DNA of 64,000 nt, from the NCBI GenBank assembly GCA_035405785.1, contig DAONJS010000007.1:1-64000 (forward strand). The letters run 5' to 3'. Every line of letters starts with the position of its first letter. Positions within the stretch are counted from its first letter, which is position 1. The DNA comes from BPGX01 sp035405785 (GTDB taxonomy: Bacteria; Bacteroidota; Bacteroidia; B-17B0; Aurantibacillaceae). The notes below the pieces were generated by a model, which was not told where the DNA came from, searched no databases, and saw nothing but the letters and a program-made list of their open reading frames with translations. Of the stretch, positions 9,274 through 17,440 are shown one piece after another. A program made the translations under genes and the position numbers.

Positions 9274-9324
9274 CAAAACAAAAAAATTGAATACTCAAAA
9301 CTATTTTATTTTGTTTTTATTCCT

Positions 9325-9332
9325 TACTTTCG
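9325..9332 (+). promoter_or_regulatory. -7-like box before polyprenyl synthase
   Basis: TACTTTCG matches TAnnTTTG at 7 of 8 positions and lies 9 bases before the GTG at 9342. It supports the GTG start and gives the gene its own promoter after the repeat cluster. Confidence 0.45.
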
Positions 9333-9341
9333 CCGCTCATT

Positions 9342-10319
9342 GTGTCTGATACTATTAAACATATTCGCCAGCCCATTGAAGAACATCTGCTTGTGTTTGA
9401 ACAAAAATTTGAGCAGGCAGTTTATAGCGATGTTGCATTATTAAATAAAATCACAAAATACATCATTAAGCGAAAGGGTAAGCAATTACGTCCTATTTTA
9501 GTTTTTTTATCTGCTCGGATATTAGATAATATCAATGATACAACCCATCATGCAGCGGCTTTGATTGAATTGTTGCATACAGCAACATTATTGCATGATG
9601 ATGTTGTTGATAATAGCAATGAAAGAAGAGGTTTTTTTAGTGTTTATGCTTTGTGGAAAAGCAAGGCAACTGTGCTTGTTGGAGATTTTTTATTAGCTAA
9701 AGGTTTGTTGTTATCAGTTCAAAATCATTCTTATCATATTCTTGAAATTGTTTCAGATGCTGTGAGGGAAATGAGCGAAGGAGAATTATTACAATTAGAT
9801 AAATCACGAAAGTTAGACATTACAGAAGATGTTTACTATTCTATTATTTCAAAAAAAACCGCATCACTGATTGCTGCATGTTGTGCTTCAGGGGCTGCGT
9901 CAGTTACACAAAATTCAGAGATTATTCAGCAATTCAAGCAATTAGGTTATCTGATTGGAATGGCATTTCAAATAAAAGATGATTTACTTGATTATACTAC
10001 TGCACAATCTACTGGAAAGCCCACTGGTATTGATATTCAGGAACAAAAAATCACTTTGCCAGTAATTTATGCTTTACAACATGCCACTTATGCAGATAGA
10101 AAAAAAATGATCAACATTTTCAAAAATTACAATGAAGATGCAGATAAAGTAAACTGGATGATGAATAAAGTTGAAGAATTAGGTGGAATAGAGTATGCAC
10201 AAAAAAAGATGAAAGAATTTCACAATCAAGCTTTGAAGATGTTGCAATCATTTCCAGATAGTGATGCAAGAAAAAGCATGGAATTATTGATAAATTATAC
10301 AATTGAAAGAATTAAATAG
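9342..10319 (+). CDS. Polyprenyl diphosphate synthase
   Basis: This 325-residue trans-prenyltransferase condenses isopentenyl diphosphate units onto an allylic diphosphate to make the long side chain of a quinone, probably menaquinone. Both aspartate-rich motifs are present: LLHDDVVDNSNERRG (first DDxxD) and IKDDLLDYT (second), with the early KGKQLRPILV diphosphate-binding block. Chain length cannot be read reliably from the sequence. The start is GTG, supported by a -7 box 9 bases upstream. The next gene begins on the base after the stop codon. A menaquinone role fits the nuo genes further along, but that link is inferred. Confidence 0.9.
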   Translation: MSDTIKHIRQPIEEHLLVFEQKFEQAVYSDVALLNKITKYIIKRKGKQLRPILVFLSARILDNINDTTHHAAALIELLHTATLLHDDVVDNSNERRGFFSVYALWKSKATVLVGDFLLAKGLLLSVQNHSYHILEIVSDAVREMSEGELLQLDKSRKLDITEDVYYSIISKKTASLIAACCASGAASVTQNSEIIQQFKQLGYLIGMAFQIKDDLLDYTTAQSTGKPTGIDIQEQKITLPVIYALQHATYADRKKMINIFKNYNEDADKVNWMMNKVEELGGIEYAQKKMKEFHNQALKMLQSFPDSDARKSMELLINYTIERIK

Positions 10320-10886
10320 ATGATCATTATTGGAAATATTATTGTTGAAGAAAGTTTATTGCAAAATACCTTTTGTTGTCATTTGCAAAAATGTTTGGGT
10401 GCATGTTGTGTAGAAGGCGAAAGTGGAGCACCATTAAGTGAGGAAGAATTAGTATTGTTAGAAAAAAATTATCCAAAATTTAAAGAATATCTTCCTTCAA
10501 AAAATAAAAAAGTTTTAGAACAAAATGGTTTATATGTAAAAGATTCAGATGGTGATTGGACTACTACATTAACACATTCATCAGGACCTTGTGCGTATGC
10601 AATTTTTGAAAACAACATTGCATTTTGTGCTATTGAAAAAGCATTTAATGATAAAAAAATAAATTGGAGAAAACCAGCATCTTGTTATTTATATCCTATT
10701 CGTGTGGAATACAAAAATGGTTTTACATATTTAAGATACCATCAATGGGAAATTTGTCGTCCCGCTTTGACTTACAAAAAAATTCCTGTATTTCAATTTT
10801 TGAAAGAACCTTTAATTCAGTATTTTGGTGATGAGTTTTACAATCAATTAGAAGCCATTTACAAAGAAAAATATCAAAAGAAGTGA
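10320..10886 (+). CDS. DUF3109 family protein
   Basis: This 188-residue protein belongs to a cysteine-rich family common in Bacteroidota and of unknown function. Visible conserved cysteines are in FCCHLQKCLGACCVEGESG near the start, then GPCAY, AFCAIEKAF, ASCYLYPIR and WEICRPAL. The spacing suggests a metal or iron-sulfur site, as in the related YkgJ/CxxCxxCC proteins. There is no signal peptide, so it is cytoplasmic. The ATG directly follows the stop of the polyprenyl synthase, so the two genes are surely co-transcribed. Confidence 0.85.
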   Translation: MIIIGNIIVEESLLQNTFCCHLQKCLGACCVEGESGAPLSEEELVLLEKNYPKFKEYLPSKNKKVLEQNGLYVKDSDGDWTTTLTHSSGPCAYAIFENNIAFCAIEKAFNDKKINWRKPASCYLYPIRVEYKNGFTYLRYHQWEICRPALTYKKIPVFQFLKEPLIQYFGDEFYNQLEAIYKEKYQKK

Positions 10887-10888
10887 AA

Positions 10889-10929
10889 TGCTGACGCTTG
10901 CGGTCAGCATGCCGACCGAATCGTCGGCA
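10889..10929 (+). repeat. REP-like twin hairpin
   Basis: Two perfect 7-bp hairpins stand back to back: TGCTGAC with GTCAGCA (loop 7) and TGCCGAC with GTCGGCA (loop 6). It sits 2 bases after the DUF3109 stop. Longer variants with the same outer arms lie at 40691-40742 and 40806-40857. Confidence 0.75.
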
Positions 10930-10930
10930 A

Positions 10931-10986
10931 GTGAAGAGTGAAAAGTGAAAATTGAACATTGATAAACTCAAAACTAAAAATGTAAG
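10931..10986 (+). repeat. Heptamer repeat tract
   Basis: Eight consecutive 7-base units stay in phase while the sequence drifts, from GTGAAGA and GTGAAAA to TTGAACA, ACTCAAA and ACTAAAA. The tract lies between the DUF3109 gene and a converging gene. The same period is seen in several other gaps of the window. Confidence 0.7.
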
Positions 10987-11010
10987 GGCGTATGGCGATA
11001 CGCTCTTACA
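10981..11010 (-). terminator. Hairpin repeat, likely terminator for the minus-strand gene
   Basis: A 13-bp stem (TGTAAGGGCGTAT with ATACGCTCTTACA, one wobble pair, loop of 4) is followed on the minus strand by TTTTTAGTTTT. It lies 25 bases after the stop of the barrel-like gene and could end its transcript. Related imperfect hairpins are at 45558-45585 and 52646-52671, so this is also a dispersed repeat. Confidence 0.55.
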
Positions 11011-11035
11011 AAAAACTCAACACTAAAAACTAAAT

Positions 11036-11767
11036 TTATCTTCTCCACTTAATCCCAAAGCAAACACCTAAAAAATAATTTTGAAAGTATAAGTTATTTG
11101 GAGTATTATAAGTTTTAATAAAATAAGGTGAAAAGCCATATCTACCAAAGATTTCAAAATAAAATTTCATTTTTCCCTGTGGATTATTTTTTTGAAAACC
11201 TATACTTAAATGTGCATAAGAATTGCCATTTTGATAAACAACTGGATTTTTGAATGTAGGATGAAATTTTTCTACATCTATATTTTGCCCATCATAACTT
11301 ACATACATTGTAGAAGGCAAAAGCAATCTGTAAACATAACCTACCTGAAAATAAATTCCTTGTAAGTCATTATTTTCATTAGAAAAATTATGTTTATATA
11401 ACAATGGTATGCACAACTCATTTTGTTTAATAGAATAAGAATAATTCATTTGTCCGTTGTAATATCTAAAAGTATCTTGTGTAAAATAATAAGAACGAAA
11501 GGAATATGAGTGATACAGATATTCAACACCAAAACTTAAAAAATCTTTTTGCTTTAATTTATTAAGAGCAAATTCTTGATGAAATCCTATCATATAAGAA
11601 ATACCTGTACTTAATGAAGAAGAATGAAAAGTATTGTAATTATATCTTTGCAAAAGAATTGATGTACTAAGTTTTGAAAAACGAATTGGGTTTTTGGGAG
11701 ATTTTTGTGTGAAGCCCTTTCCAATAATAAATAAGAACATTATTAAAAAATAAAATACACTCTTCAT
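11036..11767 (-). CDS. Putative outer-membrane beta-barrel protein
   Basis: This is a 243-residue exported protein of no recognised family. The signal peptide covers about residues 1-20 (FLFIIGKGFTQ). The rest is rich in aromatic residues in alternating patterns (YLYHSYSFRSYYF, YFQVGYVYRLLLP, FYFEIFGRYGF) and ends with aromatic strands and a WRR tail, all typical of small Bacteroidota barrels such as PorT-like or OmpW-like proteins. It is transcribed alone, divergent from the transketolase gene. Confidence 0.7.
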   Translation of the reverse strand: MKSVFYFLIMFLFIIGKGFTQKSPKNPIRFSKLSTSILLQRYNYNTFHSSSLSTGISYMIGFHQEFALNKLKQKDFLSFGVEYLYHSYSFRSYYFTQDTFRYYNGQMNYSYSIKQNELCIPLLYKHNFSNENNDLQGIYFQVGYVYRLLLPSTMYVSYDGQNIDVEKFHPTFKNPVVYQNGNSYAHLSIGFQKNNPQGKMKFYFEIFGRYGFSPYFIKTYNTPNNLYFQNYFLGVCFGIKWRR

Positions 11768-11866
11768 AAAGGGCTCAAATTAAGAAAATTATATTCAATG
11801 AAGTAAATGTGAATAAATAAAACAATTTGCTAATAAAATCTCTCTCTTTTTACATAAAAATAAACT

Positions 11867-11874
11867 TACCTTTG
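11867..11874 (+). promoter_or_regulatory. -7 box for the transketolase subunit gene
   Basis: TACCTTTG is an exact match to TAnnTTTG and lies 14 bases before the ATG at 11889. Confidence 0.55.
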
Positions 11875-11888
11875 CCCCAAAAAAATAT

Positions 11889-12845
11889 ATGCCCTTTAAT
11901 TTTACAGAGAAAAAAGAAACAAGAGCAGGTTTTGGTGAAGGATTATTAGAAGTTGGTAAAGAAAATCCAAATGTAGTAGCACTTTGTGCTGATCTTACTG
12001 AATCCTTAAAGATGGATGCTTTTGCAAAGAACTTTCCTGAAAGATTTTTTCAGGTGGGTATTGCAGAAGCAAATATGATGGGCATTGCGGCAGGTTTGAC
12101 AATTGGTGGAAAAATTCCTTTTACGGGAACATTCGCAAATTTTAGCACAGGCAGAGTGTATGATCAAATTCGTCAATCAATTGCATACTCTGGTAAGAAT
12201 GTTAAGATTTGTGCTTCTCACGCGGGTTTGACACTTGGTGAAGATGGAGCCACTCATCAAATTTTAGAAGATATTGGTTTAATGAAAATGTTACCCGGAA
12301 TGACTGTTATTAATACCTGTGATTTTAATCAAACTAAAAATGCAGTCAAAGCAATTGTAAAACACAATGGCCCAGTGTATTTAAGATTTGGAAGACCAGC
12401 AGTTCCTAATTTTACTGATCCTAACCAACCATTTATTATTGGAAAAGCCATAGTGTTGACTACTGGAAAAGATGTTTCTATTTTTGCTACTGGTCATTTG
12501 GTGTACAAGTCATTGCAGGCATACGACATTTTGTTGTCAGAGGGTATTGAGGCAGAAGTGATAAATATACATACTATTAAACCATTAGATACAGAAGCAA
12601 TATTAAAATCTGTAAAGAAAACAGGATGCGTAGTATCTGCAGAAGAGCATAATAAATTTGGGGGAATGGGAGAAAGCATTGCAGGATTTTTATCTACCAT
12701 ATATCCAGTTCCACAAGAGTTTGTAGCAGTAAATGATAGTTTTGGTGAAAGTGGCAAACCTGATGAACTGATGAAAAAATATCATTTAGATGTTCCTGAT
12801 ATCGTAGAAGCCGCTAAAAGATCCATTCAAAGAAAGAAGAAGTAA
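11889..12845 (+). CDS. Transketolase, C-terminal (pyrimidine-binding) subunit
   Basis: This 318-residue protein corresponds to the second half of transketolase, which moves two-carbon units in the pentose phosphate pathway. It has the pyrimidine-binding domain (DLTESLKMDAF, FQVGIAEANMMGIAAGL, FTGTFANF) and the C-terminal transketolase domain (SIFATGHLVYKSLQA, VVSAEEHNKFGGMGE). The TPP diphosphate-binding N-terminal subunit is usually encoded just upstream in organisms with split enzymes, but here the upstream gene is an unrelated divergent one. Its partner must be elsewhere in the genome. A related split enzyme of the 1-deoxyxylulose synthase type is less likely. Confidence 0.88.
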   Translation: MPFNFTEKKETRAGFGEGLLEVGKENPNVVALCADLTESLKMDAFAKNFPERFFQVGIAEANMMGIAAGLTIGGKIPFTGTFANFSTGRVYDQIRQSIAYSGKNVKICASHAGLTLGEDGATHQILEDIGLMKMLPGMTVINTCDFNQTKNAVKAIVKHNGPVYLRFGRPAVPNFTDPNQPFIIGKAIVLTTGKDVSIFATGHLVYKSLQAYDILLSEGIEAEVINIHTIKPLDTEAILKSVKKTGCVVSAEEHNKFGGMGESIAGFLSTIYPVPQEFVAVNDSFGESGKPDELMKKYHLDVPDIVEAAKRSIQRKKK

Positions 12846-12887
12846 CTAATGTTTTTTTTATTCGTAAAATGAATTAAAAATAAAATT

Positions 12888-13136
12888 ATGAAAACAATCA
12901 TTGTTATCGTAGGGTTAGGAATTGGCATGCATTTCAATGCAAATGCACAGCAAGTAAAAATTCAATCAAATGGTAAAAGCGGAAAAACACAAGTTAAAGT
13001 AAAAGAAACACCTGCACCAGTTACTAATGTTCAGATTAAAAGTAATCCAGGTGGTTCACAGGTAAAAATACATAGTAATCCATCTGGTGTGAAAGTGCAA
13101 ATTAAAAATCATCCACCAAAGGGAAAGAAAAAATAA
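12888..13136 (+). CDS. Small exported repeat protein of unknown function
   Basis: This is an 82-residue protein with a signal peptide (about 1-20, ending NANAQ). The mature part is basic and built of near repeats of the form VKIQSN, VQIKSNPGG, VKIHSNPSG and VQIKNHPP, ending in a run of lysines. There are no cysteines. The repeats suggest a short beta structure or a surface-binding peptide; function is unknown. It follows the transketolase gene by 42 bases on the same strand and faces the M14 carboxypeptidase gene. Confidence 0.65.
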   Translation: MKTIIVIVGLGIGMHFNANAQQVKIQSNGKSGKTQVKVKETPAPVTNVQIKSNPGGSQVKIHSNPSGVKVQIKNHPPKGKKK

Positions 13137-13144
13137 AGATATCT

Positions 13145-13162
13145 AAACAAACTCATTTGTTT
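13145..13162. terminator. Possible bidirectional terminator hairpin
   Basis: AAACAAA, loop CTCA, TTTGTTT gives a 7-bp AT-rich stem between two convergent genes, followed by further T residues on the plus strand. The stem is weak, so this is a tentative call. Confidence 0.3.
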
Positions 13163-15519
13163 TATTTGTTGATAATCATTTTTTGAGAAATAGTTTCTCC
13201 ATCAAGAAGTTGAATTTTAATAAAATAAATACCTTCTGAAAGATGAGGTTCAAAACTAAATTGAGGTTGATAAATATCTTCATTCTTGTAAACTAGTTTT
13301 CCTGAAATATCATAAATAAATACATTAGTAATTTCTTTGTTAGCAAGTATATTTACAACATTGTTGGTAGGGTTGGGATATATCATTATGTTTGAATGAT
13401 TAGTTAATTCATTTACAGAAGTAGTGGATACAATTTTTCTTACTAAAAAATCATCAAAGTAAAATCCATCTTCGGTACCATAAACATCAGAAGTTAATAC
13501 AAATTTGAATAACACATTGCTTCCAACATAAGGCGTTAAGTCAATTTCTTCTTTTACCCAGTCCGTTTGTTTTCCATCATATACAGGAGTAGTTCCACCA
13601 AATGATAAAGGGGGTGTTTGATATTTACTGCATAATGCTGTCCAAGTGGCACCATTATTAGTGCTAATATATAAATTGACAAAATCATAATTTTTTTCAG
13701 TGGCAAATTTTGTATAATATTGTAAATGTGCATACACGGCATTTGTAAGGTCTAAACTATTTTTCAAAGTGATATATTTATTCGCATTATTGCCATAATT
13801 TCCTGAAGGGCTGTCTGTAATAGAAGACGGAGAAGAAATATATGAAGCATTTGTAGTGCCCCATCCATTAGTATTCCAGTTTGAAATAGAATTGCCGTTA
13901 TCATATAAAAGTGTAACTGGTGTGCCATAAACTTTTTGAATAGTGTCATTATGTGTATAAATGCCGTTATTGATGGATAAACAATATCTTATAAATTGTC
14001 CATTAGTTAAACCGCTAGACAATGTGAAAGCAATAGAATCCTGAACTTGCTGGTTAGTAGATAAGGTGTAAGTTTTTGCAGGTGCCACACTGCTGATACC
14101 TGAAATAGGAATCACAGAAACTGTAAATTGTCCATTTCCTGTAACACCAAGTTTTTGCAAAGAATATTTGATAAATCCATTTGAAGAAATAAAATTATCA
14201 TTATTATCTTTTACAACAGCATAGTTGGTTGCCAGCATTGCAAAATGCAAGTTTTGAAATAAAGTGGTTTTACAAATATCTATGATTCTGTTAGCAGCAG
14301 GCCAGAATCCATCATTGGCAGAACCTGCTTCTGGAGTAGTAGACATAATTTTATTTTTAGAAGTTTGATCTCCATACATCCAGTCATCACTGTCACCGTT
14401 GGTTACATAATTTACAGTTTGATCACCAGTGCCATATAGAAATCTATCTTCACGAGTAAGGTGTTTTCCCCAATTGATAAAAGTGGTAGAATCTGGAGTT
14501 AGAAAACTGGCAATATATCCCCATGGATAAATGTATAAATTGCTGTATGTATGGGCATTCAGGGCATTTACAAATTGATGAGCAATACAGAAATTACGAA
14601 CGGCTTGTGTTTCTGGTTCTGAAAAAGGACCGGTGCCACGATAAGTATCTGAATTGGTATTTGGTGAAGACCCAGTATTATCATATCCCCACATATACCC
14701 ATAATTTCTATTCAAATCTACTCCATAAGTGCCATCGCCATTATTTCTGCGGTTTTTTCTAAACATTCCGCCACCATTAGGATTTGTGCTTTTGTTATAT
14801 TCATATCCATCAGGATTAACACATGGAATGAAATACATTTCAGTATTATTCACTATAAAATTAACATCAGGATCGGTATTATAGTTTTCAAGCATATACC
14901 ACATAAAGAAGATGAGTTGAGAAAGAGATGCGGGTTCTCTTGCATGATGTAAAGCGGTATAAAGCACTTCTGGTTCGGGTTCATCTGTTGTTGGATTATC
15001 GGAAATTTTTACAAAATAAATAGGGCGGGCTTCAATACTATTGATGGGAGAAATGGCTTGTTTTACTGTGATTAAGTTAGGATACAATAAAGCCATACTG
15101 TCTAAAATTTGATACATTTCATTTAATGTAAAAAATCCTCCCATACTACCTAAATGAAAATGCGATGGTTTTTGAAAATTAAATTGTTCGCAATTGCTAT
15201 AAAATTGAATTTTGGATGATTCTGAATTTATCTTATTTCTTTCCTGATAATATTTTGCCATATCTTCAATCAGAATTTCAAATTTTACAGGTGTTTGGCG
15301 AATGAGATTTAATTCACTTTCTGAAAATTCTGCAATTATTCTTTCATTAGAAATATGAGCATGATCAATATTTACGCCTTTTTGTGCTAATTGTGAAATA
15401 ATTTCATTAGGATTACCTAATAATTGCAAACGATAATATCTTTCAATATTTTGCGAATGTGTAGAAAATGTAATTGAAAGTAAAAAAATGATTGTAAAGA
15501 AAAAGTTGATTTTTTTCAT
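13162..15519 (-). CDS. Secreted M14 zinc carboxypeptidase with T9SS type A sorting domain
   Basis: This 785-residue protein carries a signal peptide (about 1-22), a propeptide-like region, and an M14 carboxypeptidase domain (about 125-430). The zinc ligands are visible in HHARE (His192, Glu195) and NAHTYSN (His323), with the substrate-binding NPDGYEYN and DLNRNYG and the catalytic Glu397 in TPEAGS. A MAM/immune-inhibitor-like jelly-roll follows (about 540-690; YYTKFATEKNYDF, DGFYFDDFLVRK). The last ~75 residues are a type A sorting domain (IMIYPNPTNNVVNI ... ISQKMIINK), so it is probably exported by the T9SS to degrade peptides outside the cell. It is transcribed alone. Confidence 0.93.
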   Translation of the reverse strand: MKKINFFFTIIFLLSITFSTHSQNIERYYRLQLLGNPNEIISQLAQKGVNIDHAHISNERIIAEFSESELNLIRQTPVKFEILIEDMAKYYQERNKINSESSKIQFYSNCEQFNFQKPSHFHLGSMGGFFTLNEMYQILDSMALLYPNLITVKQAISPINSIEARPIYFVKISDNPTTDEPEPEVLYTALHHAREPASLSQLIFFMWYMLENYNTDPDVNFIVNNTEMYFIPCVNPDGYEYNKSTNPNGGGMFRKNRRNNGDGTYGVDLNRNYGYMWGYDNTGSSPNTNSDTYRGTGPFSEPETQAVRNFCIAHQFVNALNAHTYSNLYIYPWGYIASFLTPDSTTFINWGKHLTREDRFLYGTGDQTVNYVTNGDSDDWMYGDQTSKNKIMSTTPEAGSANDGFWPAANRIIDICKTTLFQNLHFAMLATNYAVVKDNNDNFISSNGFIKYSLQKLGVTGNGQFTVSVIPISGISSVAPAKTYTLSTNQQVQDSIAFTLSSGLTNGQFIRYCLSINNGIYTHNDTIQKVYGTPVTLLYDNGNSISNWNTNGWGTTNASYISSPSSITDSPSGNYGNNANKYITLKNSLDLTNAVYAHLQYYTKFATEKNYDFVNLYISTNNGATWTALCSKYQTPPLSFGGTTPVYDGKQTDWVKEEIDLTPYVGSNVLFKFVLTSDVYGTEDGFYFDDFLVRKIVSTTSVNELTNHSNIMIYPNPTNNVVNILANKEITNVFIYDISGKLVYKNEDIYQPQFSFEPHLSEGIYFIKIQLLDGETISQKMIINK

Positions 15520-15646
15520 AAATTTAATTTTGTGCGAAATTTAAAGAATATATTCTGACTTAAATCTTAAAATAGGATGAGCGGCTAAAATTCATTTTTA
15601 GTGGAATATCATTTCAAATCTATTAACTTTACGGCAAAATTTTAAT

Positions 15647-16477
15647 ATGAAAAAATTTTTAATGGGGATATTATTATTGATGTGTTTTACTCAATACGGA
15701 CAAATAAAAGTTCAGTCAAAATTTTTAGGCATTGCAAAAAAAGGTAGCAAAGGAGAATTAGAGATAATCATTCATAAAGAAAATATCAATAGTTTTGCTA
15801 AATATCAGTTGGAATTTCCAAAAGGGATTTCCGTTTCAGAAGGAAATATTAAAGGAGGTAATTTTTCAGTGGAGGGAAATAAAGCCAAAATAGTATGGGT
15901 GAATTTGCCATCAGAAAAGGAATTTACAATCACTTTAAAGTTATATTTTAATGATGATAATATTTTTCCTGCAACGCTTTATCAAAAATTTTATTATTTA
16001 GAAAATAGTATTAAAAAAGAAGTTTCGGGAGAACCAGTTGTTATTAACTCAAATGAAAGTGTGAGTGAAGAGATTAGTTTAAAAAATAATTCTAATACTA
16101 CAACAACAAATACAACTGAAATTTCACCACCTAAGCAAAATGCAATTACATCTAATTCCTCTAATCAAAATAATAATAATAATGTTGTAAAAACGGATGA
16201 ACAAAAAAAATCTGTTGAAACATCAAAAACAAATCCATCAAATGATGAATTTACATATAAAATTCAATTAGCAGCAAGTGCTACAAAACCTGATGAAAGC
16301 AGTTATTCAAATGTAGGAAAAGTTGAAATAATTTTTCATAAGGGAATGTATAAGGTAATGATAGATAAAACATTTTCAACAAAAGAAGAAGCATTACAAT
16401 ACCGTGAACAAATTTTACAAAAGGGATATTCAGGTGCTTTTCTTGTAAAATATAAAAATGGTCAAAGAGTAAATTGA
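15647..16477 (+). CDS. Exported protein with cohesin-like N-terminus and SPOR-like C-terminus
   Basis: This is a 276-residue protein with a signal peptide (about 1-19, ending FTQYGQ). Residues 20-130 look like an Ig/cohesin-type beta domain (YQLEFPKGISVSEG, ITLKLYFNDDN). A low-complexity Asn/Thr/Ser linker follows (about 145-200). The final 75 residues (FTYKIQLAAS ... YKVMIDKTFSTKEEALQYREQI) resemble a SPOR domain, which binds denuded peptidoglycan glycan strands. A cell-wall role is therefore plausible but inferred. A -7-like box TAACTTTA lies at 15624-15631. Confidence 0.7.
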   Translation: MKKFLMGILLLMCFTQYGQIKVQSKFLGIAKKGSKGELEIIIHKENINSFAKYQLEFPKGISVSEGNIKGGNFSVEGNKAKIVWVNLPSEKEFTITLKLYFNDDNIFPATLYQKFYYLENSIKKEVSGEPVVINSNESVSEEISLKNNSNTTTTNTTEISPPKQNAITSNSSNQNNNNNVVKTDEQKKSVETSKTNPSNDEFTYKIQLAASATKPDESSYSNVGKVEIIFHKGMYKVMIDKTFSTKEEALQYREQILQKGYSGAFLVKYKNGQRVN

Positions 16478-16533
16478 TTTGTGAACTCTCTTTAAAAGTT
16501 ATTCTAAAATATGAGAAATAAATAATTTTTTTC

Positions 16534-16685
16534 TTAAACACAAAGAACGCTAAGGTTTTTTATATAAAGGGCACAAAGATTTAGTTTTAGTTTATTTATT
16601 AAGTTCTTGGCGCACTTTGTGATATATAATTATCTTTGTGCACTTTGTGTTTAAAATTTCAGAAACAAGATTTGTTTTGGTATAA
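16534..16685 (+). repeat. ~150 bp dispersed element with CACAAAG/CTTTGTG arms
   Basis: The element starts AAACACAAAGAACGC, contains GGGCACAAAG and CGCACTTTGTG, and ends CTTTGTGCACTTTGTGTTT followed by a T/A-rich tail reaching TTTGGTATAA. The arms are inverted, so it can fold into a long imperfect hairpin. A second copy with the same orientation and tail is at 34752-34900. It ends at the stop codon of the SDR gene. Confidence 0.75.
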
Positions 16686-17438
16686 TTAACTTTTATTCAA
16701 ACCTAAACTTAATCCACCATCCATTTTAATGAATGTACCAGTTATCCATTTTGCATAATCGGAAAGTAAAAATGCTGAAATATTCGCAATATCAATAGGT
16801 TCGCCTATACCTAATGGATACTGAGATTCGTATTTTTTCATTTCTTCTTCTGATACAGCGGCTTCCAAAGTACTTTGATAAATATCCGTTTTAACCAATG
16901 CAGGTTGAAGAACATTAACACGAATTTTTTTGGGTGCTAATTCTAATGCGAGTGTTTTTGCAAATGATTCTAATGCGGCTTTTGATGAGGTATAAAGAGC
17001 ACCACCAAAATAACTATGAATAGTTGAAATAGACGATATAAATATAATAGATGAATGATTATTTAATTTTCTTTGAGATAATAATTCTGTGGTAAAATTT
17101 ACTGCTGATAAATAATTCACTGCAAATACATCATCAATATGTTTTTTTTGAATGAACTTGATTGGCATTGGAAAAACTTTACCAGTAGCGTGTAACCATC
17201 CATCAATAGGTGGAATTTGAGTAATAAGATTTTTTACTTGTTCTTCTTTTGTTGCATCACAAGGAAATACTAAATGTTCGTTTTTGTTCATTAAACTTAA
17301 TGTTTCTTTCAATAAATTTTCTCTTCTTGCAGTAATTATAACACGAGCACCTAATTTGCTTAATAAAATGGCAGTTTCTTTACCAATTCCAGACGAAGCA
17401 CCAGTTACAAGAATTGTTTTATTAGATAAAGAAATCAT
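16686..17438 (-). CDS. Short-chain dehydrogenase/reductase (FabG-like)
   Basis: This 250-residue classical SDR has the cofactor motif TGASSGIG near residue 14, an arginine-rich stretch at the end of beta 2 that favours NADPH, the Ser of FISSIST, and the catalytic YTSSK (Tyr/Lys). The C-terminus has the usual WITGTFIKMDGG. It is the last gene of a tight four-gene unit with two KASIII-type synthases and an ACP, starting 2 bases after the stop of the second synthase. This context makes a 3-oxoacyl-ACP reductase the most likely role, by inference from neighbours. Confidence 0.85.
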   Translation of the reverse strand: MISLSNKTILVTGASSGIGKETAILLSKLGARVIITARRENLLKETLSLMNKNEHLVFPCDATKEEQVKNLITQIPPIDGWLHATGKVFPMPIKFIQKKHIDDVFAVNYLSAVNFTTELLSQRKLNNHSSIIFISSISTIHSYFGGALYTSSKAALESFAKTLALELAPKKIRVNVLQPALVKTDIYQSTLEAAVSEEEMKKYESQYPLGIGEPIDIANISAFLLSDYAKWITGTFIKMDGGLSLGLNKS

Positions 17439-17440
17439 AT

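Noticed and set aside
9099..9281. Minus-strand reading frame over the CGTCATTGCGAG cluster
   Set aside because: The protein is simply the translated repeat; the frame has no promoter or homologue-like features and lies wholly within repeat DNA.
14523..14762. Cysteine/histidine-rich plus-strand frame inside the M14 carboxypeptidase gene
   Set aside because: It is antisense to a strongly supported coding region and has no features of its own.
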